Part shown: positions 1-4,829 of the stretch, piece after piece | Layout: each line of letters opens with the position of its first letter | Numbering within the stretch: the stretch's first letter is position 1 | Source: a bacterium | GTDB taxonomy: Bacteria > Patescibacteriota > Saccharimonadia > Saccharimonadales > UBA4665 | Direction of reading: 5' to 3' | Length of the DNA: 14,371 bases | Assembly (NCBI GenBank): GCA_021804315.1 | Contig: JAJZHX010000003.1 | Span: forward strand, 1 to 14,371 | Notes under the pieces: model-generated | The model's input: only the letters and a program-made list of their open reading frames with translations | What the model was told of the DNA's origin: nothing | Database searches by the model: none | Made by a program: the position numbers and the translations under genes

Positions 1-309
1 AACTATCCCTTTAACTATTAAACAGTCCGAACAAACTAGACTTTATATGTAGTTAGTAGGTGTTGGGAGTACTCAGCATTTATGACAGTACGCCAGCGTG
101 ATACTTCCGCCATTATTTATGGTAACCCAAGGTCTGAGTCGTCCTCCAGTCTTGTAAAACGCCGTATTTTAACTACGAAAACAGCACTTTTACTTCTGAT
201 AAACTGTGGGGGTAAACATTTACGAAATCTGGCCTCAAAAGTAATCATATATTTTGGCTATTGTTTACCCCCAACTCCGCGTTTTCCTATGTAAATGTAA
301 CCTGACATT
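1..309. other. Left-edge region with no supported gene
   Basis: I see no recognisable gene here. A 70-residue open frame at 82-294 has no family signature, no promoter at the usual distance and no ribosome site, and it runs through an inverted repeat, so I do not call it. The stretch holds two inverted copies of the TGGGGGTAAACA box (207-218 and 262-273), the same core found in the two long repeats further right. It is probably decayed accessory DNA at the edge of the toxin-antitoxin region. Confidence 0.5.
207..273. repeat. 12-base perfect inverted repeat with GGGGGTAAAC core
   Basis: TGGGGGTAAACA at 207-218 is the exact reverse complement of TGTTTACCCCCA at 262-273, with 43 bases between. 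The ten-base core GGGGGTAAAC recurs at 1039-1048 and 4677-4686 inside the long repeats. Around 190-230 the context (a GATA a few bases before the box, TTTA after it) loosely resembles those repeats, so this may be a badly decayed copy. There is no T-run, so a terminator is unlikely. Confidence 0.6.
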
Positions 310-333
310 TTGTATACAAAGTGTATACTTTGT
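302..333 (+). promoter_or_regulatory. Promoter with overlapping operator palindrome, first toxin-antitoxin pair
   Basis: A -35 box CTGACA (302-307) lies 16 bases before a -10 box TATACT (324-329). The arms ACAAAGT (316-322) and ACTTTGT (327-333), separated by GTAT, straddle the -10 box. An operator there fits the autorepression known for DinJ/RelB antitoxins. Transcription would start near 336-337, which is where homology places the start of the antitoxin. Confidence 0.65.
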
Positions 334-336
334 TAT

Positions 337-612
337 ATAAAAACAGCTATCTTAAATGTTAAGGTTGATGAACAAGTAAAGAAGAAAGCTCAAATAGTAG
401 CTGGTTCTTTTGGTATACCTCTAAGTACGCTCGTAAACGCTTATCTCATGGAGCTAGCTGAAACAGGTCAGATACATTTTAGCGCAGTAGAAATCATGAC
501 TCCTAAAATGGAAAAGCTTATAGAACAAGCCGAGAAGGAGATAAAGGCGGGCGACCTTAGCCCTGCTTTTAGTACGGCTCAGGAAGCAATAGATTATCTT
601 AAAAACCTCTAG
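337..612 (+). CDS. RelB/DinJ family antitoxin (probable AUA start)
   Basis: Antitoxin of a type II pair: the N-terminal ribbon-helix-helix should bind the operator and the C-terminal part should neutralise the downstream RelE-type toxin. Read from the ATA at 337 the protein begins KTAILNVKVDEQ after the initiator, then has helices around SFGIPLSTLVNAYL and a charged tail, a layout I recognise from DinJ/RelB proteins; about 91 residues is normal for them. No ATG, GTG or TTG is in frame near that point. The only conventional upstream choice is TTG at 310, which adds nine unfamiliar residues and begins upstream of the -10 box. ATA at 337 coincides with the predicted transcription start, so a leaderless AUA start, or an antitoxin lost by ATG-to-ATA change, are the alternatives. 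The stop lies 3 bases before the toxin gene. Confidence 0.8.
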   Translation: MKTAILNVKVDEQVKKKAQIVAGSFGIPLSTLVNAYLMELAETGQIHFSAVEIMTPKMEKLIEQAEKEIKAGDLSPAFSTAQEAIDYLKNL

Positions 613-615
613 ATT

Positions 616-873
616 ATGCTTTATCATCAGGTTCAATTTACCAAAGAATTTACTAAACAGTTTAAGAAACTTAAAGACGCTCAACTAACACGTTTCTACG
701 AACGGTTAGACTTATTTAAGAAAAATCCTAATGATAGATTACTCCGCGACCATGCCTTAAAAGGTAAATATAAGGGCTATCGTAGCATAGATGTTCAAGG
801 TGACTTAAGAGCACTCTATTATATTCAAGACGATAAAATCATTATCTTTGCTTTAATAGGCCCCCACAGTTAG
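616..873 (+). CDS. YafQ/RelE-like mRNA interferase toxin, clipped C terminus
   Basis: An 85-residue RelE/ParE-superfamily toxin, expected to cut mRNA at the ribosome. The central stretch DHALKGKYKGYRSIDVQGDL followed by RALYY is typical of the YafQ-like branch. His46 (in DHALKG), Asp63 and His84 (in GPHS) match E. coli YafQ His50, Asp67 and His87; the position of YafQ His63 is Asp59 here. The frame ends with TAG directly after GPHS, yet the next codons read Leu-Tyr-Gly-stop (874-885), the usual family ending, as in HAALFG of YafQ. One change at 871, probably from CAG, would explain the stop. The catalytic His is kept, so activity may be reduced rather than lost. It is co-transcribed with the antitoxin 3 bases upstream. 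Confidence 0.85.
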   Translation: MLYHQVQFTKEFTKQFKKLKDAQLTRFYERLDLFKKNPNDRLLRDHALKGKYKGYRSIDVQGDLRALYYIQDDKIIIFALIGPHS

Positions 874-943
874 CTATACGGATAAAGACTTTTCGGAGAA
901 AATAAACCGTGCTGATGACTGGCCTACCTTCAGTGCAAGACAG

Positions 944-1096
944 GCTATATAACCTATTTCTTTGGTGGACTTCCATAAACTGTATTCCACTATATTGTCT
1001 GTTTAATTGATGTAAGCTGTAAATTACTGATATTTCTTGGGGGTAAACTTTTTTATCTTTTTGACTGAAAATCCATAAGAAAATATAAGGTATTTT
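944..1096 (-). repeat. Dispersed repeat, copy A (decayed minus-strand reading frame)
   Basis: Aligns with 4583-4735. Positions 990-1052 are identical to 4628-4690 over 63 bases, with diverged flanks. Read on the minus strand it gives WIFSQKDKKVYPQEISVIYS and then HQLNRQY. After a shift of frame it gives LWKSTKEIGYIA, which matches LWMSIKEISYIY of copy B and RSTKEISYIY of copy C. Frameshifts and stops break it, so I read it as a relic of a former gene rather than a working one. It lies between the first and second toxin-antitoxin pairs. I cannot name the ancestral protein. Confidence 0.75.
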
Positions 1097-1125
1097 TAGG
1101 AAAAAATACTTGCTTAGGTTAGGTA

Positions 1126-1164
1126 TTGTCCCAAAGTCTCTATGAGAGTACAATATAAAGTACT
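1126..1164 (+). promoter_or_regulatory. Promoter and operator of the yefM-yoeB pair
   Basis: The -35 box TTGTCC (1126-1131), a 17-base spacer and the -10 box TACAAT (1149-1154) end 10 bases before the ATG. The arms AGTAC (1147-1151) and GTACT (1160-1164) flank the -10 box and run up to the start codon. The GTAC core resembles the TGTACA elements known in YefM operators, so autorepression is likely. No Shine-Dalgarno sequence is present. Confidence 0.65.
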
Positions 1165-1419
1165 ATGAATGTTACAACTATATCTAAATTTCGTAAGAAT
1201 GCTAAAAACTACTTTGACCAGGTAATCAATGATCAGGACACTTTACTTATTACTCGAAATGATGGTCAAACGGTAGTATTGATACCTTTAGATACTTTTA
1301 ACTCATACACCGAAACCGACTATCTCCTAAGTAACCCTGCTAACGCGAAACGTCTTCGTAGGTCAGTTAAAGATGCCAAAGCCGGTAAGGTTAAGGAACG
1401 CGAACTTATTGAAATTTAG
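1165..1419 (+). CDS. yefM: YefM/Phd family antitoxin
   Basis: An 84-residue antitoxin paired with the YoeB toxin starting 8 bases downstream. The N terminus (MNVTTISKFRKNAKNYFDQV) followed by ITRNDGQTVVLIPLDTFNS is the YefM fold: a short strand, two helices and the V-V-L-(I/M)-(P/S)-L segment that forms the DNA-binding dimer. The C-terminal part (about 50-84), with ETDYLLSNPANAKRL and many charged residues, matches the toxin-wrapping tail of YefM. The ATG is fixed by the promoter 10 bases upstream and by the family N terminus. It should repress its own operon, with YoeB as co-repressor, as in E. coli. Confidence 0.92.
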   Translation: MNVTTISKFRKNAKNYFDQVINDQDTLLITRNDGQTVVLIPLDTFNSYTETDYLLSNPANAKRLRRSVKDAKAGKVKERELIEI

Positions 1420-1427
1420 GGTTCATT

Positions 1428-1691
1428 ATGGCAAGAAGACTGACATTTACTGATGTGGCCTGGGAAGACTATCTTTATTGGCAGTCTCATGACAAGCAAA
1501 TCCTTAAAAAAATTAATCAGCTAATTAAGGATTGTCAACGTAGCCCGTTTGACGGTATTGGTAAGCCAGAACCGCTAAAACGTGATTTATCTGGAGCGTG
1601 GTCAAGAAGAATAACCGACGAACATCGTTTAGTTTATGTAGTTATTGACGACGAACTACGTATATCTAATTGCCGATATCATTATCAATAG
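1428..1691 (+). CDS. yoeB: YoeB family ribosome-dependent mRNA interferase toxin
   Basis: An 87-residue toxin, very close in length and motifs to E. coli YoeB (84 residues), which cuts mRNA in the ribosomal A site. Family blocks are clear: WEDYLYWQ, KKINQLIKDCQRSPFDG, GKPEPLK, LSGAWSRRITDEHRLVY and the C-terminal CRYHY. Residues equivalent to catalytic Glu46, Arg65, His83 and Tyr84 are present as Glu48, Arg67, His85 and Tyr86, so the enzyme looks intact. One residue (Gln87) follows the usual terminal Tyr. It is translated with yefM, 8 bases downstream, and was probably acquired with it as a unit. Confidence 0.95.
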   Translation: MARRLTFTDVAWEDYLYWQSHDKQILKKINQLIKDCQRSPFDGIGKPEPLKRDLSGAWSRRITDEHRLVYVVIDDELRISNCRYHYQ

Positions 1692-2127
1692 TATGCATTC
1701 TCGTTTTGTATAAATCTAAAACTGCAAAATTCCAAACACATATATAGTATATCGTGATGCACTTTCAGATTGAGATGAAGCCAACATCAACCAACAGTCA
1801 AAAACAATAAGTCCTTCTTTTACAAGTCTGCGATTAAAGAGCCTCTAAAAGAATTTAAGACGTATTGTTGGTAATCTAAGCCCGAAAATACTTCTTCACC
1901 CTTAAGACTTAAGCTAATATGTAGTGTAACTGGTTGTTGTACTCGACTTCCAAGACAAAGTAAACAGAGTAAATAAAACGACACCAACTTGACCGCCTTT
2001 TAGTTTATATAAGTAAAAAATGTAAACACAAGCTTGGTATAACTATTCCGTGCAGAAAAGTGTCCAAGATGAAGTGAGTAAGTGCAAAATATTTGACTAA
2101 CTTAGTCCGATTTGCAATTATATTGGT
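1692..2127. other. Non-coding spacer between second and third toxin-antitoxin pairs
   Basis: A 436-base stretch with frequent stops in all frames and no recognisable gene. A 17-codon frame at 1757-1810, preceded by TATAGT eight bases upstream, is too short to support. On the minus strand about 2030-2110 shows scattered but collinear matches to copy C (ATCG-ACTAA, CACTTA, ACTTC, TGGACACTT), so the spacer may contain another, heavily decayed copy of the same element. The right end carries the promoter of the third pair. Confidence 0.5.
2093..2121 (+). promoter_or_regulatory. Promoter of the phd-PIN pair
   Basis: The -35 box TTGACT (2093-2098) is followed after 17 bases by AATTAT (2116-2121), which ends 6 bases before the ATG at 2128. 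The -10 match is only moderate, and the overlapping TATATT (2119-2124) is an alternative with a longer spacer. Either way the leader is nearly absent. The 8-base palindrome ATGTACAT (2144-2151), just inside the gene, could be an operator half but is unproven. Confidence 0.5.
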
Positions 2128-2364
2128 ATGCCAGATTTAATAAATGTACATGATTTCAAGACTCATTACTCCAATTATTTGGATAAGGTAGCTAGTGGGC
2201 AAGAAATACTCCTAGGTAAGCACGGCAAAGTTGTCGCAAAAATTGTTCCTCTAAACCAAGACCATCAACCACGCACCCCAGGCTCACTTAAAGGTAAAGT
2301 TTGGGTAAGTGATGATTTTGATATACCTATGAACACTCTTTGGGATGTGTTAAAGGCAAAGTAG
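2128..2364 (+). CDS. Phd/YefM family antitoxin
   Basis: A 78-residue antitoxin for the PIN toxin whose ATG follows one base after this stop. The N-terminal half, with HDFKTHYSNYLDKVASGQEI and then GKHGKVVAKIVPL, is the Phd/YefM DNA-binding fold. The tail, PGSLKGKVWVSDDFDIPMN followed by a short helix, is the PIN-binding end seen in Phd antitoxins paired with VapC-like toxins, where a G-S-x-K-G-(K)-x-(W/x)-(x)-x-D-D-F-D pattern is common. The partner type is therefore predicted by the antitoxin as well as by the neighbour. It is distinct from the YefM at 1165, with little identity outside the fold. Confidence 0.9.
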   Translation: MPDLINVHDFKTHYSNYLDKVASGQEILLGKHGKVVAKIVPLNQDHQPRTPGSLKGKVWVSDDFDIPMNTLWDVLKAK

Positions 2365-2365
2365 T

Positions 2366-2764
2366 ATGGTTATTCTTTTGGACACCAATGCTTTCATATG
2401 GTGGGTGTCGGACGATAGCCGATTAGGGATGAAATCGCGTAGCGTTATAGCTAATACATCAAATAAAATTTACATATCAAGTTTAAGTTTGCTTGAATGC
2501 AGTATTAAGGTCAGGCTAGGCAAGTTAAAAATTGAATTTAGTGATATAGACAAAGAAATATCAGAGGGAAAAATACTCGAGCTTAGATACGATACCTTAG
2601 CAGCTAGGCAATTTGTAAAACAAAAGAATATGCCTCAGGCTGACCCCTTTGATTTTGCTATTACTGCTCAAGCAATATCTAAAAAAATGACACTAATAAC
2701 AAGTGATAGAAATATATTGAGCTCGGAATTGGATGGTCTGAGTATTATAGATGCCCAAACTTGA
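2366..2764 (+). CDS. VapC-like PIN domain ribonuclease toxin
   Basis: A 132-residue single PIN domain, the usual size. PIN toxins are metal-dependent ribonucleases that often target tRNA or rRNA. Acidic residues expected in the active site are present: Asp6 in LLDTNAFIWW, Glu44 in SLLECSIK, Asp93 and Asp96 in the ADPFD motif, and Asp114 in ITSDRN. The DPFD motif and LDTNAFIWW start place it with the COG3744-type PIN proteins usually partnered by Phd antitoxins. The one-base gap to the antitoxin implies translational coupling. The RNA target cannot be told from sequence. It ends with TGA, one of the stops showing that UGA is not a sense codon here. Confidence 0.92.
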   Translation: MVILLDTNAFIWWVSDDSRLGMKSRSVIANTSNKIYISSLSLLECSIKVRLGKLKIEFSDIDKEISEGKILELRYDTLAARQFVKQKNMPQADPFDFAITAQAISKKMTLITSDRNILSSELDGLSIIDAQT

Positions 2765-3047
2765 ACCATAATCACTCAACCCAGTTACGATAGGCATTAC
2801 TATGGACCACAAAGACTATTTTAAGAGACACAAACTAAAGCTTTCTTTCTAATATATTTATGACCAATAATATCCTTCTAGCGCACCATTTCATCTACAA
2901 AGGAGTGTAAATTATTTGTGTTCTGCACCTACATACACTTCTTATAGATACTAACTTAAGCCACAATATTTGTACTTTTTGTTTTACAGAGTTTATAAAG
3001 CAGTATAGCGATAGGCTTAGAAAATCTAATCTGTTAAAATCAATTAT
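2765..3047. other. Spacer between PIN toxin and methyltransferase genes
   Basis: A 283-base AT-rich stretch with stops in every frame and no gene I can support. I looked for a copy of the dispersed repeat and found no convincing match. The final bases contain the methyltransferase promoter. Confidence 0.45.
3035..3040 (+). promoter_or_regulatory. -10 box of the methyltransferase gene
   Basis: TAAAAT at 3035-3040 ends 7 bases before the ATG. No good -35 box is visible at the normal spacing and there is no ribosome site, so a leaderless transcript is likely. Confidence 0.5.
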
Positions 3048-3851
3048 ATGTCAACAGACCAACGCTCTAAAGATTGGTACAATCAACGTGCAGAAGAATA
3101 TACAAAGCACGTCAGAAATCCTGATGATTCCATCTACCACTCCTTATACGAAAAACCAGCTATGTACAAACTCTTGCCAAACCTTAAAGACAAAACAGTA
3201 ATTAGTCTTGGTTGTGGCAGTGGCGAAGATTGCAAATATCTAAAATCACAGGGTGCAAAGCGAGTGGTTGGTATTGATAGCTCTGAAAAGCTAATTGAAA
3301 TCGCCAAAAACAGTTATCCTCAATGCGATTTCTATGTAATGGATATGGAGAAGATGGATTTCGATAATTTGAGCTTTGACTTTGCTTATTCAAGTCTGGC
3401 AATTCACTACATAGAAGATTGGCATCAGGTTTTTCAAGAAGTATTTCGTATATTAAAACCAGGAGGTTATTTCTTATTCTCTTGCAATCACCCAGTTTAT
3501 TCAGCCTTAGATGTGGTAGAAGATGATGGTGATATTAAAATAAGACAGCTTTCGCGTAAGAATACGAAAAGTACTGACGCAGTAGAAATCATAGGAGATT
3601 ATATGAGTCACAAGCCAATCATTATGCCTGATGGCAGTGATATGGCAGTGACTACTTGGCATAAATCTATTGGTGAGATTGCTGAGGAAGTAGCAGATAC
3701 AGATTTCTTAATTTCCAATATCGTTGAACCTAAACCTCTTTCTAAAATGAAAGATATTTCGCCGACTAATTATGAAACACTGATTAAAATACCTAACTTT
3801 ATAATATTCAGGTTATTAAAACCCCAGCCCCCAATATCGCAGAATTCATAG
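3048..3851 (+). CDS. Class I SAM-dependent methyltransferase
   Basis: A 267-residue soluble protein with a class I methyltransferase core. Motif I, VISLGCGSG (51-59), forms the SAM-binding loop. VVGIDSS (73-79) supplies the acidic residue that binds the ribose hydroxyls (Asp77). DFAYSSLAIHYIED (111-124) and the LKPGGYFLFS block (136-145) are the usual post-motif segments of the Methyltransf_11/25 type. The N-terminal DWYNQRAEEY start is common in these small-molecule methyltransferases. Substrate unknown: there are no signs of a DNA target-recognition domain or an NPPY/DPPY-type motif, so it is probably not a DNA-modification enzyme. It stands alone with its own promoter in accessory DNA. Confidence 0.88.
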   Translation: MSTDQRSKDWYNQRAEEYTKHVRNPDDSIYHSLYEKPAMYKLLPNLKDKTVISLGCGSGEDCKYLKSQGAKRVVGIDSSEKLIEIAKNSYPQCDFYVMDMEKMDFDNLSFDFAYSSLAIHYIEDWHQVFQEVFRILKPGGYFLFSCNHPVYSALDVVEDDGDIKIRQLSRKNTKSTDAVEIIGDYMSHKPIIMPDGSDMAVTTWHKSIGEIAEEVADTDFLISNIVEPKPLSKMKDISPTNYETLIKIPNFIIFRLLKPQPPISQNS

Positions 3852-3863
3852 TATTTAGACTGG

Positions 3864-3882
3864 ATATCCCTGCTAGGGATAT
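3864..3882. repeat. Perfect hairpin after the methyltransferase gene
   Basis: ATATCCCT (3864-3871) and AGGGATAT (3875-3882) can pair as an 8-base stem with a 3-base loop, 12 bases after the methyltransferase stop. No T-run follows on the plus strand, so a standard intrinsic terminator is doubtful. On the minus strand the decayed frame of copy C ends inside it. Confidence 0.5.
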
Positions 3883-3914
3883 ATTACATTCAACCTTATC
3901 TCTTTCAGGTGCTC

Positions 3915-4018
3915 TTGTTTATATAGATTGTCCAGAAGTGTCCACATAAGAAGTTCTTTAAGTGAATATATATAACTTATCTCTTTAGTCGATCTACATC
4001 GTCTCTGTTATTGTCTAG
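3915..4018 (-). repeat. Dispersed repeat, copy C (decayed minus-strand reading frame)
   Basis: Aligns with 4529-4638. On the minus strand it reads RSTKEISYIYSLKELL and then MWTLLDNLYKQ, against MSIKEISYIYLLKESL and RWQVMLDNMYRQ in copy B. Several differences are synonymous (GAG/GAA, AGT/AGC, AAA/AAG, GAC/GAT), others are conservative, and the one gap is of three bases in frame, as expected of former coding sequence. A stop upstream limits the frame. Its plus-strand TTGTCT (4011-4016) now serves as the likely -35 box of the next gene. Confidence 0.65.
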
Positions 4019-4039
4019 TCCAGAAAATTAGTTTATATT
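4011..4039 (+). promoter_or_regulatory. Promoter of the DUF4406-like gene
   Basis: TTGTCT (4011-4016), a 17-base spacer and TATATT (4034-4039) end 6 bases before the ATG. This is among the best-formed promoters in the window. The -35 box lies in repeat copy C and aligns with TTGTCT at 995-1000 in copy A and 4633-4638 in copy B. No ribosome site is present. Confidence 0.65.
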
Positions 4040-4045
4040 AAATGT

Positions 4046-4495
4046 ATGGCTTGGGACGCAGAAGTACTATTTAAAACTTGCGGTTCGCTAGATGATGTTT
4101 TCACAAAAACCGTAACTGAACTTCAAGGCTATACAGAATCTGGACTTGAAATACATTATGTAGCTGGCACGATTTCTTCAGATGGCGATGAATATATTGA
4201 ACGAAATATTGCTGAACTATTAAGGTTACAAGCAGTGTTAACACAACAACTCGGTGAAAAAGCTCTTGTCTTAACCTCACCGGTTATATTTACTCCAGCG
4301 GTATATGATAGACTAAAGGTTTTTGAATTGCCCAGAGAGGAGCGAGAGCTTAAATTTCAAAATTTTTGGGATAAGATAATTACTTCTGGATATATGACTG
4401 GAATTCATTTCGCTCCCAAGTGGGAGCGTTCCATAGGTACAAAGCTCGAACACGAAGCAGCAACACAACAAGGAATCGACATCTATTATCTTTAG
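4046..4495 (+). CDS. DUF4406 / nucleoside 2-deoxyribosyltransferase-like protein
   Basis: A 149-residue soluble protein. The strand IHYVAGTI (36-43), followed by SSDGDEYIERNI and a helix, resembles the opening of nucleoside 2-deoxyribosyltransferase-like folds (typically YIAGPM...). The C-terminal APKWERSIGTKLEHEAATQ (123-141) and GIDIYYL match the W-x-x-S-x-G-(A/T)-x-x-E-x-x-x-A pattern of DUF4406 and its relatives, in which the Glu (here Glu135) is the nucleophile in true transferases. Such proteins bind nucleosides or nucleotides; the actual substrate cannot be told. The middle (75-120) is longer than in minimal members and unfamiliar. It has its own promoter and no operon partner. The family call is by motif only. 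Confidence 0.55.
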   Translation: MAWDAEVLFKTCGSLDDVFTKTVTELQGYTESGLEIHYVAGTISSDGDEYIERNIAELLRLQAVLTQQLGEKALVLTSPVIFTPAVYDRLKVFELPREERELKFQNFWDKIITSGYMTGIHFAPKWERSIGTKLEHEAATQQGIDIYYL

Positions 4496-4528
4496 CAAAA
4501 AAGGTCTGTACTTTTTACGCATCGCACT

Positions 4529-4735
4529 TTGTCTATACATATTATCCAGCATTACTTGCCATCTAAGAGATTCCTTAAGTAAATATATATAGCTTATTTC
4601 TTTGATAGACATCCATAAACTATTACCCTATATTGTCTGTTTAATTGATGTAAGCTGTAAATTACTGATATTTCTTGGGGGTAAACTTTTATATCTTTTT
4701 TGATTGAAAATCCAGCAGGAAATAGTAAGTCTTTA
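4529..4735 (-). repeat. Dispersed repeat, copy B (longest; decayed minus-strand reading frame)
   Basis: This copy links the others: 4583-4735 aligns with copy A, including the identical core 4628-4690, and 4529-4638 aligns with copy C. On the minus strand it encodes MSIKEISYIYLLKESLRW and LDNMYRQ, preceded by a TAG, and further upstream a one-base insertion in an A-run relative to copy A shifts the WIFNQK segment out of frame. A start-to-stop frame running antisense into the DUF4406-like gene exists but is probably incidental. It marks the right edge of the accessory block. Confidence 0.75.
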
Positions 4736-4817
4736 CTTTTTCTCATCGTGGCATTACCTAATGACCAGTAATTTGCCAGTGAATCATTAATAAATCTTAG
4801 AAAAAATTAAAATAGTT

Positions 4818-4823
4818 TAAAAT
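4818..4823 (+). promoter_or_regulatory. -10 box of the cytochrome b-like gene
   Basis: TAAAAT at 4818-4823 ends 6 bases before the ATG, within AT-rich sequence. A -35 match is weak and no ribosome site is seen. Confidence 0.5.
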
Positions 4824-4829
4824 ATATAT

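Larger units (their letters stand above)
4496..4829. other. Spacer between the accessory block and the cytochrome gene
   Basis: A 334-base stretch without a supported plus-strand gene, mostly occupied by repeat copy B (4529-4735). Just after the DUF4406-like stop, AAAAAG and CTTTTT (about 4500-4517) could form a weak six-pair hairpin but not a convincing terminator. The right end contains the cytochrome promoter. Confidence 0.5.

Noticed and set aside
82..294. 70-residue open frame at the left edge
   Set aside because: No family signature, no promoter at the spacing used by other genes, no ribosome site, and it spans both arms of the inverted repeat.
842..1153. 103-residue minus-strand open frame over repeat copy A
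   Set aside because: It overlaps the toxin end and mixes frames of the decayed repeat; the matches to the other copies need frameshifts. Treated as a relic, not a working gene.
1757..1810. 17-codon frame with TATAGT eight bases upstream
   Set aside because: Too short to tell from chance in AT-rich DNA; no -35 box and no recognisable peptide.
3864..3882. Intrinsic terminator of the methyltransferase gene
   Set aside because: The stem is perfect, but AT-containing arms with no following T-run do not meet the usual form; kept only as a hairpin.
4313..4612. 99-residue minus-strand open frame over copy B and the DUF4406-like gene
   Set aside because: Only its first 30 or so residues match copy C. 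The rest is antisense to a gene on the plus strand, and no promoter was identified.
886..4829. Integron-like cassette array with attC sites
   Set aside because: The one-gene units with repeats between them suggested it, but I found no paired RYYYAAC/GTTRRRY sites in the spacers and no integrase gene.
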